From Actinomycetota bacterium (GTDB lineage: Bacteria; Actinomycetota; Thermoleophilia; Solirubrobacterales; 70-9), in contig VAYL01000183.1 of the NCBI GenBank assembly GCA_005884305.1, positions 9,676-17,367 on the forward strand: DNA of 7,692 nt, read 5' to 3'. The translations under genes and the position numbers were made by a program. Positions within the stretch are counted from its first letter, which is position 1. Each line of letters begins with the position of its first letter. This document shows positions 1-5,829 of the stretch, piece after piece. Under the pieces are notes generated by a model. That model worked only from the letters and a program-made list of their open reading frames with translations. It did no database searches and was not told the DNA's origin.

Positions 1-103
1 CGAAGGTGATCGGCACTAGATGCGGCTGGCCATCGGCTCCGCAGGTGGCGAGCCGGGCGACGGGCACCGACGCAAACAGGTCACGCGCCTCCTCGGCCTC
101 CAC
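1..103 (-). CDS. PPOX-type (pyridoxamine 5'-phosphate oxidase-like) F420/flavin oxidoreductase, N-terminal fragment
   Basis: Only the first 34 codons are present; the gene runs off the left edge. Read from a GTG at 103, the peptide has an acidic start (VEAEEARDLF), then VARLATCGADGQPHLVPITF. The pattern 'xARLAT..xDGxPHxVPxxF' is the N-terminal first-strand signature of the split-barrel flavin/F420-binding PPOX family, in particular the actinobacterial group annotated as F420-dependent PPOX class (Rv0121-like). These proteins reduce or oxidise small substrates using deazaflavin or flavin; the substrate cannot be told here. The GTG lies 2 nt after the stop of the upstream luciferase-like gene, so the two are probably one transcript. 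No clear Shine-Dalgarno precedes this GTG, which suggests reinitiation or coupling. A later in-frame GTG exists, but it would remove the conserved first helix. FMN- or heme-binding split-barrel relatives remain possible. Confidence 0.72.
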   Translation of the reverse strand, partial: MEAEEARDLFASVPVARLATCGADGQPHLVPITF

Positions 104-105
104 GG

Positions 106-960
106 TCAGGAGCCGGCGGCCCGATACTCCTCCACCGCACTTGCCAGGTGGTCGAGCCGCTCCTCGGCCTCGGGACCGGGGACCGGCGGGACGAAAAGGA
201 CGTAGCGAGCGACGCCGATCGCCGCGTAGCTCTCCATCTCACTCGCGTCCGCGGGAGCCGCGTAAAGCCCGACCTTTGGCTTCTCGCGGCCGGCATCTGC
301 CGCCATGCGCTCGAGCTCGTCGATCCGCGCCCGAAGCTCGTCGACCGACTCGATCCGGTTCGGCATCCACTCGTCGCCGTAGGCGACGACACGCTCCAGG
401 ACGCGCTTGCCATTGCCGCCGACGATGATTGGCGGGTGCGGGCGCTGCGCCGGCTTCGGCCACGACCAGATGCGGTCGAAGTCGACGTAGCGGCCGTGGT
501 AGGAGGCCTCGTCCTCCGTCCAGATCGCCTTCATCGCCTCGATCCGCTCGCGCATCACGCCGAAGCGCCGGCCTGGATCGGTCCCGTGGTTCTCCATCTC
601 CTCGCGGTTCCAGCCCGCGCCGACGCCGAACAGGAACCGTCCGCCGGATAGCTGGTCGAGCGACGCCACCTCCTTGGCCGTGGTTATGGGGTCGCGCTCG
701 ATGACGAGGCAGATACCGGTGCCGATGAGCAGGCGCTCGGTGGCGGCAGCGGCGGCGGTGAGCGCTACGAAGGGGTCATGGGTGTGCGAGTACATCGCGG
801 GGAGCTCGCCTCCGCCCGGGTAATCGGTCTCCCGCGACGCCGGGATGTGCGTGTGCTCTGGAAAAAAGAGCGACTCGAAGCCGCGGGCCTCGGCCAGGCG
901 AGCAAGCTCGTCCGGGGCGACCGCGTCATCGGTCGGAAACATCATCACGCCAAAGTCCAC
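106..960 (-). CDS. LLM-class F420-dependent oxidoreductase (luciferase-like TIM barrel)
   Basis: Predicted 284-residue cytoplasmic enzyme of the bacterial luciferase-like superfamily, TIGR03619-like branch. Its members use reduced or oxidised coenzyme F420 for hydride transfer to mostly unknown substrates. Visible motifs: N-terminal strand DFGVMMFPTD (2-11), GFESLFFPEHTHIP (27-40), the second-strand block RLLIGTGICLVIERDP (76-91), TTAKEVASLDQLSGGRFLFGVGAGWNREE (about 93-121, the cofactor phosphate-binding region), and WPKPAQRPHPPIIVGG (167-182). Length fits the family. I chose GTG at 960 because it starts directly at the conserved first strand; an ATG at 987 would add nine residues with no family counterpart, and the ATG at 1032 would overlap the divergent gene. 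Neither favoured start has a strong Shine-Dalgarno, and a TATAGG sits 9 nt before the GTG. The gene is followed after 2 nt by a PPOX-type gene. Flavin rather than F420 use cannot be excluded from sequence alone. Confidence 0.9.
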   Translation of the reverse strand: MDFGVMMFPTDDAVAPDELARLAEARGFESLFFPEHTHIPASRETDYPGGGELPAMYSHTHDPFVALTAAAAATERLLIGTGICLVIERDPITTAKEVASLDQLSGGRFLFGVGAGWNREEMENHGTDPGRRFGVMRERIEAMKAIWTEDEASYHGRYVDFDRIWSWPKPAQRPHPPIIVGGNGKRVLERVVAYGDEWMPNRIESVDELRARIDELERMAADAGREKPKVGLYAAPADASEMESYAAIGVARYVLFVPPVPGPEAEERLDHLASAVEEYRAAGS

Positions 961-1009
961 GGCCCCGAGCCTATAGAGCGCCGCCATGCGGCCGTGCGAG
1001 ACTCCCCCG

Positions 1010-1792
1010 ATGCTCGACGAGCGCCTGGTCAAGGCACTCCACGTTGAGTCCCTGCGCGAGGACGAGCTCCACGCCGAGCGCGAGCCGCACGTGCTGTTTC
1101 AGGCGTCGACGATCGGGGCGCTCCTCGACGGTGCGTACGAGGGGGACGTCACCTTCGGCGAGCTTGCAGAGCACGGCGACCTCGGGCTCGGGACGCTCAA
1201 TGGCCTCGACGGCGAGATGATCGCCCTCGACGGGCGCTTCTTCCGTGCGGACGCGAACGGCGATGTGAGCGAGATCGACCCGGCAATGCGCACCCCGTTC
1301 GCCGTGCTGACGTGGTTCCAGCCGACGGTCGAGGTCGACGTCGGCGAGCCGCTTTCACACGATGACCTCATCGGATTGATGGACGTGCGGCTTCCCGGCG
1401 GGACCGTCGCGTGCGCGGTGCGAATCGACGGCGAGTTCGAGCTCGTGCACGCGCGCTCCGTCCCGCGACAGGAGCCGCCCTACCGGCCGCTGGCGGAGGT
1501 CGTTGAGACGCAAACGGTCTTCGACCTGCGCGACGTCGAGGGCACGGTGGTCGGCTTCCGGTTCCCGGACTACAGCGAGGGCTTCGAGGTGAGCGGGTAT
1601 CACCTGCACTTCATCAGCGCGGACCGCTCTCACGGCGGTCACGTCCTCGAGGCGCGGCCGCGCCGGGCGACCGCCTCGATCGACGTCTCGACGGACCTCC
1701 ACGTGGAGCTGCCGCCCGGCGTCGACCTGGCCAGCACACACGCGAGCCGGCAGGTGCACGAGGCGCTCGAGCACGCCGAGCACTCGGGCTGA
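1010..1792 (+). CDS. budA: Alpha-acetolactate decarboxylase
   Basis: Converts (S)-2-acetolactate to (R)-acetoin and CO2, the committed step of acetoin/butanediol formation, and drains acetolactate away from valine/leucine synthesis. The 260-residue product matches the whole family. It shows LFQASTIGALLDGAYEGD (29-46), HGDLGLGTLNGLDGEM (55-70) with the conserved Glu69, RTPFAVLTWFQP (94-105), the Arg-containing ARSVPRQEPPY block (148-158), and the zinc-binding region GYHLHFISADRSHGGHVL (196-213), whose His198, His200 and His211 correspond to the three metal ligands known in Bacillus enzymes. No signal peptide, so cytoplasmic, unlike the secreted Brevibacillus enzyme. The start at 1010 gives the family-typical charged N-terminus; an in-frame ATG at 986 would add eight residues and run into the upstream region of the divergent oxidoreductase. 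No acetolactate synthase is adjacent in this window. The symbol budA (alsD in Bacillus) is by homology only. Confidence 0.93.
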   Translation: MLDERLVKALHVESLREDELHAEREPHVLFQASTIGALLDGAYEGDVTFGELAEHGDLGLGTLNGLDGEMIALDGRFFRADANGDVSEIDPAMRTPFAVLTWFQPTVEVDVGEPLSHDDLIGLMDVRLPGGTVACAVRIDGEFELVHARSVPRQEPPYRPLAEVVETQTVFDLRDVEGTVVGFRFPDYSEGFEVSGYHLHFISADRSHGGHVLEARPRRATASIDVSTDLHVELPPGVDLASTHASRQVHEALEHAEHSG

Positions 1793-1793
1793 C

Positions 1794-1811
1794 CCGCGCC
1801 CAATCGCGCGG
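1794..1811 (+). other. GC-rich hairpin between the decarboxylase and antiporter genes
   Basis: A perfect 6-bp inverted repeat, CCGCGC (1794-1799) and GCGCGG (1806-1811), surrounds a 6-nt loop, one nucleotide after the decarboxylase stop codon. No T-run follows, so it is not a canonical intrinsic terminator. It could attenuate or stabilise a shared transcript between the two genes, or be chance in GC-rich DNA. Confidence 0.3.
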
Positions 1812-1831
1812 CTGGATGAAATGGTCCTCGG

Positions 1832-3346
1832 ATGAGCGACGCCGAGCTGATCCTCGTCGCCGGCGCCCTGATGGTCGCGGGACTCGTCGCCTCGATGGCC
1901 GCCGATCGTCTGCGCCTGCCCGGCTTGGTGCTGTTCCTGGGCCTCGGGATGGCGATCGGCTCCGACGGCGCGGGCTGGATCAACTTCACAGACTACGAGC
2001 TGGCGCGCACGATCGGCATCGTCGCGCTGGTGCTGATCCTGTTCGAGGGCGGGCTCACGACGAGCTTCCGGGAGCTTCGCCCCGTGGCCACGTCCGCGCT
2101 CTCGCTTGCGTTCGTCGGGACGCTTCTCACGGCCGTGATCGCCGGGGCGGTGGCGACCTGGCTGTTCGATCTCTCGCTCCTGGAGGGACTCCTGATCGGT
2201 TCGATCGTGTCCGCCACCGACGGTGCAGCTGTCTTCGCCCTCCTCAGGAACTCCAACCTGGACCGGCGGGTCGGCCTCACGCTCGAGGGGGAATCCGGGT
2301 TCAACGATCCGCTCTCGGTGCTCCTCGTGATTGGCCTCATCGACTGGATCCAGAAGCCGGACTTCGCCGCGCCGCAGATGCTGGTGCTCCTGCTGAGGGA
2401 GCTCGGCATCGGCCTGGCGGTCGGGCTCGCCGTCGGATGGCTCGCCGTGCAGGCGTTGCGACGGGCCCGGCTGCGCAGCGAGGCTGCCTACCCGATCGCG
2501 ACGCTCAGCGTTGCCGCGCTGGCCTACGGCGGCGCCGCGGCGCTCGATGGCTCCGGCTTCCTCAGCGTCTATCTGGCGGGCCTGGCCCTTGGCAGCGCGC
2601 CCTTGCCAGCCGAGCGGGCCGTGTCGATCTTCCACCAGGGGCTGGCGGGTCTGGCCCAGGTGACGATGTTCCTGGTGCTGGGTCTGCTCGTATTTCCCTC
2701 GCAGCTGTGGGGTGTCGCCTTCGAGGGAACCGTTCTCGCGCTGGTGCTGATGTTTCTCGCGCGTCCCGTCGCGGCCTTTGCGGCGACTGCCGCATCGGAT
2801 TTCGACGTGCGCGAGCGCATCGTGCTCGCCTGGGCGGGCCTGCGGGGCGCCGTCCCGGTCGTCCTGGCGACGTTTCCGGTGATCGCCGCCGTCTCGGAGA
2901 GCCTGGACTTCTTCAACATCGTGTTCTTCGCGGTGCTGCTGTCGACCCTCCTGCAGGGGGCCACGTTCGAGCCGCTCGCCAACTGGCTCGGCGTGACGGT
3001 TGCCTCGGGCGCCGAACCGCCGAGGCCCTCCGCCTTGGGACGGCTTCGCAGCATCGCGAGGATCTCGACGTCGCGGCCGTGGGACCCGGCGGACGGCAAT
3101 CCAGGTCATCCGCGTCACGTAAGCGGCGTCGGCGTCGCGGAGCAACTGCTCACGCGAATCGACGAAGCTGGGGCGCTCGTCCGGCTGGAGGACGGCCGTT
3201 ATGCCCTCTGCGGGCGCACGGCCTCCGTCGGCTCGTCACGTACCGTCCAGGCGGCCGCTCGTCGCCGGCTCGCCGGGGCGGAATCCGACGCGGAACGGGC
3301 CTGGCTGCGGGAGATCATCGGAGCCCTCGCCCAGGGCTCCGGCTGA
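1832..3346 (+). CDS. CPA1-family K+(Na+)/H+ antiporter, NhaP/CvrA-like, with short C-terminal tail
   Basis: Predicted 504-residue inner-membrane antiporter that exchanges cytoplasmic K+ or Na+ for protons. Residues 1-388 are the Na_H_Exchanger core of about 12-13 hydrophobic segments. Diagnostic motifs: LFEGGL (70-75), SATDGAAVFALLR (127-139), EGESGFNDP (152-160) with the Asn158-Asp159 pair of electroneutral CPA1 exchangers, VYLAGLALG (246-254), and LAWAGLRGAVPVVLA (332-346) with the conserved Arg338. After the last helix comes a 115-residue, Pro/Arg-rich cytoplasmic tail ending in a compact part (about 433-502). This tail shows none of the RCK/TrkA_C motifs expected in full-length NhaP2 proteins (about 570 residues). 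The ATG at 1832 lacks a clear Shine-Dalgarno; translation begins 39 nt after the decarboxylase stop, so co-transcription is plausible. The family is certain; the cation preference is not. Confidence 0.92.
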   Translation: MSDAELILVAGALMVAGLVASMAADRLRLPGLVLFLGLGMAIGSDGAGWINFTDYELARTIGIVALVLILFEGGLTTSFRELRPVATSALSLAFVGTLLTAVIAGAVATWLFDLSLLEGLLIGSIVSATDGAAVFALLRNSNLDRRVGLTLEGESGFNDPLSVLLVIGLIDWIQKPDFAAPQMLVLLLRELGIGLAVGLAVGWLAVQALRRARLRSEAAYPIATLSVAALAYGGAAALDGSGFLSVYLAGLALGSAPLPAERAVSIFHQGLAGLAQVTMFLVLGLLVFPSQLWGVAFEGTVLALVLMFLARPVAAFAATAASDFDVRERIVLAWAGLRGAVPVVLATFPVIAAVSESLDFFNIVFFAVLLSTLLQGATFEPLANWLGVTVASGAEPPRPSALGRLRSIARISTSRPWDPADGNPGHPRHVSGVGVAEQLLTRIDEAGALVRLEDGRYALCGRTASVGSSRTVQAAARRRLAGAESDAERAWLREIIGALAQGSG

Positions 3347-3356
3347 GGCGCGTCGT

Positions 3357-3773
3357 CTACCGGGTTGGGGCCTCCCGGGTCGAAACCCCGGTCCGCTCGC
3401 GCATCCCGCGGGCGATGCGACCGCCGAGCGCGCCGAGCAGCATGCCGATGATCGCCGTGACCACCGCGAGCAGCGGCGGGAAGCTCCCGAGCGAGACCGT
3501 CGCGTCGGTGCCCGCGATCGCGTGCGCGACCAGGAGGCCGATTCCGTAGAGGGCCCCGCCGACCAGCCCCCGGTCGGCTCCTCCCCAGCCGTCGCGATGC
3601 TCGAAGCCGGCCAGGACGCCGCCCACGGCTGCGATGGCCGCGACGGCCCAGTAAGCGCCTGGCGCAATCCCCACCATGATCCCCGCGACTGCGCCGATCA
3701 TCAGCGGAACAACGCCTCCGAGGATGACCTGGACCGGTCGGGGACGATCCCGAAACAGGGTCGGTGCGTACAT
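3357..3773 (-). CDS. Small four-helix membrane protein, function unknown
   Basis: Encodes 138 residues. A short basic N-terminus (MYAPTLFRDRPRP) precedes four hydrophobic segments at roughly 16-36, 39-57, 68-88 and 98-120, rich in Gly and Ala. Between helices 2 and 3 is a polar loop FEHRDGWGGADRG (57-69); the tail is basic (RIARGMRER). I recognise no named domain; it reads like the small conserved hypothetical membrane proteins of Thermoleophilia. The start is well supported: AGGAGG lies 4 nt before the ATG at 3773, so the longer reading frame back to 3836 should not be used. The gene converges on the antiporter with only 10 nt between stops, and diverges from the GT-C-like gene across 97 nt. 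With four glycine-rich helices it could be a channel-like or accessory protein, but nothing in the sequence fixes a role. Confidence 0.8.
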   Translation of the reverse strand: MYAPTLFRDRPRPVQVILGGVVPLMIGAVAGIMVGIAPGAYWAVAAIAAVGGVLAGFEHRDGWGGADRGLVGGALYGIGLLVAHAIAGTDATVSLGSFPPLLAVVTAIIGMLLGALGGRIARGMRERTGVSTREAPTR

Positions 3774-3787
3774 GTCTCCTCCTCTCC
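3774..3787 (-). promoter_or_regulatory. Strong Shine-Dalgarno of the small membrane protein
   Basis: On the minus strand the sequence GGAGAGGAGGAGAC runs directly into the ATG at 3773. AGGAGG (3783-3778) is 4 nt from the start codon, slightly close, with a second GGAG further upstream. This is the best ribosome binding site in the window and fixes the start. Confidence 0.8.
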
Positions 3788-3870
3788 TGCGCCGCGCGGC
3801 GGCGCCTCGGGCACCGGCGACCGTGCCGCACAGCACGATAAACCCTGGCGCATCGGGTGGGGGCCGGTCG
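3788..3870. promoter_or_regulatory. Divergent intergenic region between the small membrane protein and the GT-C-like gene
   Basis: About 80 nt that must hold the 5' signals of both divergent genes. A perfect inverted repeat GCGCCG/CGGCGC (3789-3794 and 3800-3805, 5-nt loop) lies directly upstream of the Shine-Dalgarno of the minus-strand gene and could form a leader hairpin. On the minus strand TATCGT (3840-3835) fits the TANNNT -10 pattern about 62 nt before the start; no convincing -35 is visible. On the plus strand the G-rich GGTGGGGG, ending 8 nt before the ATG at 3871, may serve as a weak ribosome binding site. Confidence 0.3.
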
Positions 3871-5346
3871 ATGCACGATCATGCGCCACCGCGCGTGTCC
3901 GCCGACGCCATCACACGCACCGCAACGCCGCCGCGGACCAAGCTCCTGATCGGGGCGCTCGGTCTTTTGGTCGTGTCCGTAGCCCTGTGCCTGAACCGGG
4001 ACCTGAACGGCGACCTCTATCTGCTGCTGTTCAGCGGGCGCTACATAGCGCACCACGGGCCGGTCGGCTACGACCCCTTCCCGACGGTCCAGCACGGGCA
4101 GCAGTGGCTGAACCAGCAGTGGCTGTCGGAGCTCGGCTTCTACGAGGCCGAGCGGGGCGTTGGGACCACGGGGATCACCGTTCTCTACGCGCTGCTGCTG
4201 GGGCTCCCCCTGACGCTCCTCCTCGCAGCGATTCGGCGAAAGGGGACGATCGCGATGATCGCCGTCGCCGCCCTTTACGTGCCGGGCATCCTGGCGATCA
4301 TCCATCCCCGTGCTGCCGGGTTCACGCTGCTCCTCTTCGCCGCGTTGGTGCTCGTGCTCCTATCCGGATGGGGCCGATGGGCCGGGCCGGTCACCAGATC
4401 GCGGGCGATTCTGGCGCTCGTCGGCCTCCCGGCCCTGTTCGCGCTGTGGGCGAACCTGCACGGCGGATTCATCGCGGGGCTCCTGCTTGTGGCAGCCGTG
4501 ACCGTGGGACTCGCGATCGACTGGTGGCGGAGACTTCCCGGTCCAGACTGGGACGCGATCGCGCTGCTGGGCGCGGCCGGGATCCTCGGCGCCGTGGCCG
4601 CGACGTTCGCGACGCCGCTCGGCCCCGACATCTGGACCTACGTCGCGAGCTTCCGCAACTCCGGGCTGAAGCTGGCGTCGACGGAATGGGAGCCGGTCAC
4701 CAACTCCCTGCCCGCGATCGCATACCTGGTGGCCGCCGCGGCGATCGGCGCGTGGACATGGTGGAGAGAGCCCCGGCCGCGGCGGGTCATGCCCGCGCTT
4801 GTGGCGCTCGGCTTTCTCGTCTTCGCGGCGAGCTCGATGCGAAACCTGATCTTCGTCGCGCCGGCTCTCGCCTTTCAGATCTCGTGCTCGGCGCCCGATC
4901 GCGCGGCGGCGACGAGCCGTGTCGTCCTCGGCGCGGCGGCGGCTGGAGCGGCGGCTGCGTTCGTCGTCTACGGGTTCCTCGGCGTGCCGGACGCCCATCG
5001 GGTCGGCAACCCCGCGGTCCAGTACGCGATCAAGCACCCGCCGTCGAAGGGCCGCATCGTCGCCTACGCAGGTCCCAGCTCATACATGCTCTGGCGGGCC
5101 CCGGACACGCCTGTGGCGATCGACGGCTGGCTGGAGCACTTCACGGAGGAGGAGCTTCGCGCCAATTTCGGGATCCTGCACGGCTCGCTGCGCGATGCGA
5201 CTCCGTACGTCCGGCGCCTGAACGCCGGGGCGGTCGTCGCGTACCTCCCCCAGGCGATCGCGCGCCTCGAGCATCACGGGTTCGTGGCGAAGGTGCGCGG
5301 GCCCTACGGCACCTATCTCGTCCGGAATCGCGCGGCGGGCGGCTAG
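3871..5346 (+). CDS. Multi-pass membrane protein, GT-C glycosyltransferase-like
   Basis: Predicted 491-residue integral membrane protein. After a 24-residue hydrophilic N-terminus and a first helix (about 25-41) comes a loop with NGDLYLLLFSGRYIAHHG (46-63), YDPFP (67-71) and QQWLNQQWLSELGFYE (77-92). This pattern (Asp after helix 1, 'DPF', 'W..(H/Q)(E/Q)WLSE') is typical of a widespread, uncharacterised family with the GT-C topology of lipid-linked-sugar-dependent glycosyltransferases; Asp48 would be the candidate catalytic acid. Further marks are ALWANLHGGFIAG (191-203), STEWEP (270-275) and SMRNLIFVAPALAF, followed by a last helix and an extracytoplasmic C-terminal domain (about 371-491) with GRIVAYAGPSSYMLW and VAIDGWLEHF. 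I chose ATG 3871 because an upstream extension to 3676 would overlap the divergent gene and is low-complexity. Its likely role is adding a sugar to an envelope polymer or lipid; acceptor and donor are unknown, and transfer itself is unproven. Confidence 0.82.
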   Translation: MHDHAPPRVSADAITRTATPPRTKLLIGALGLLVVSVALCLNRDLNGDLYLLLFSGRYIAHHGPVGYDPFPTVQHGQQWLNQQWLSELGFYEAERGVGTTGITVLYALLLGLPLTLLLAAIRRKGTIAMIAVAALYVPGILAIIHPRAAGFTLLLFAALVLVLLSGWGRWAGPVTRSRAILALVGLPALFALWANLHGGFIAGLLLVAAVTVGLAIDWWRRLPGPDWDAIALLGAAGILGAVAATFATPLGPDIWTYVASFRNSGLKLASTEWEPVTNSLPAIAYLVAAAAIGAWTWWREPRPRRVMPALVALGFLVFAASSMRNLIFVAPALAFQISCSAPDRAAATSRVVLGAAAAGAAAAFVVYGFLGVPDAHRVGNPAVQYAIKHPPSKGRIVAYAGPSSYMLWRAPDTPVAIDGWLEHFTEEELRANFGILHGSLRDATPYVRRLNAGAVVAYLPQAIARLEHHGFVAKVRGPYGTYLVRNRAAGG

Positions 5347-5765
5347 ACCGCCGGATCGGCGGAGGCCGCAGGGCGGTCCTCGAGTGCGGCGACGATCGGC
5401 TCGGCGTCGTAGAAGCCGCGGAGGCGCGACGCGACGCCCTCGGTGAGGGTCCAGACGTGGGCGAACTCGACCTCGAACTCGCGCCCGGTCGCCTTCGCGC
5501 GCCCGCGCAGCCTGCCCAGCACGACGATCCGGTCCTCGGACACGAGGAAGTCGTCGGGGTCGGCCCAGTTGCCGTCGATGTGGTCGCGGAACAGATCCGC
5601 GAAGGCCCGGATGCCGTCCGGGCCGTGGCGCGTGCCGCCCCACGGCACGCGCTCCGGGAGGTTCCACTCGATGTCGTGCGCGACGTCCGCCGCCAGCTCG
5701 TCGACGTCGCCGCGGTTGATCGCCGTGTAGATGCGCCGCAGCGCCTTGATCTCGTGCTCAGGCAT
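5343..5765 (-). CDS. SnoaL/NTF2-like family protein
   Basis: Encodes 140 residues with the cone-shaped alpha+beta NTF2-like fold signature. The N-terminal helix pair IKALRRIYTAINRGDVDELAADVAHDIEW (6-34) contains the usual 'aiNrGDvdel...DiEW' pattern. Next come HGPDGIRAFADLFRDHID (47-64), the strand DRIVVLGRLRGRAKATGREFEVEFAHVWTL (78-107), and a closing strand VASRLRGFYDAEPIVAAL (111-128). Members range from polyketide cyclases to limonene-epoxide hydrolase-like enzymes and simple ligand-binding proteins, so no reaction is assigned. The start at 5765 places the first helix correctly; the longer frame to 5837 would overlap the divergent gene. There is no Shine-Dalgarno, and a TATTTT ends 6 nt before the ATG, suggesting a leaderless transcript. 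The stop overlaps the convergent membrane-protein stop within CTAG (5343-5346). Confidence 0.87.
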   Translation of the reverse strand: MPEHEIKALRRIYTAINRGDVDELAADVAHDIEWNLPERVPWGGTRHGPDGIRAFADLFRDHIDGNWADPDDFLVSEDRIVVLGRLRGRAKATGREFEVEFAHVWTLTEGVASRLRGFYDAEPIVAALEDRPAASADPAV

Positions 5766-5771
5766 GGAGCC

Positions 5772-5777
5772 AAAATA
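5772..5777 (-). promoter_or_regulatory. Candidate -10 element of a leaderless promoter for the SnoaL-like gene
   Basis: On the minus strand TATTTT (5777-5772) matches the actinobacterial TANNNT -10 pattern and is separated from the ATG at 5765 by only 6 nt (GGCTCC). With no Shine-Dalgarno present, transcription would start at or next to the initiation codon. No good -35 match is seen. The call is inferred from spacing alone. Confidence 0.4.
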
Positions 5778-5815
5778 CCGGCACCGGGCGCCTGGGAATG
5801 AGCCGGTCGCCGCGG

Positions 5816-5821
5816 TAGTGT
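5816..5821 (+). promoter_or_regulatory. Candidate -10 element of a leaderless promoter for the SRPBCC gene
   Basis: TAGTGT (5816-5821) fits TANNNT and lies 8 nt before the ATG at 5830. There is no Shine-Dalgarno in the intervening TGGCTCGA, so a leaderless or near-leaderless message is plausible. The -35 region is weak. This promoter would drive both the SRPBCC gene and the coupled Vps62-like gene. Confidence 0.35.
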
Positions 5822-5829
5822 TGGCTCGA

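Noticed and set aside
1355..3145. 596-codon open frame on the minus strand, antisense to the decarboxylase and the antiporter.
   Set aside because: Its product is dominated by R, E, Q, H, D and G with no hydrophobic core or motif. It is the expected shadow of high-GC third-position bias, and the plus-strand genes are unmistakable.
3360..3378. CCGGG/CCCGG inverted repeat near the convergent stops as a possible bidirectional terminator.
   Set aside because: Only 5 bp of stem with a 9-nt loop, no T-tract on either side, and mostly inside coding sequence.
3374..3392. CCCGGGTCGAAACCCCGG looks like a tRNA T-arm (GGTTCGAAACC-like).
   Set aside because: It is one base short in the loop, I found no matching acceptor, D or anticodon arm upstream, and it lies in the 3' end of the small membrane protein gene.
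3199..4305. 368-codon open frame on the minus strand spanning the antiporter tail, the small membrane gene and the GT-C-like gene start.
   Set aside because: Low-complexity charged translation, incompatible with the well-supported ribosome binding site and genes in the other frames.
3201..5801. 866-codon open frame on the plus strand crossing four genes.
   Set aside because: Arg/Gly/Pro-rich low-complexity translation that runs through genes on both strands. No domain is visible, and the real frames show clear family motifs.
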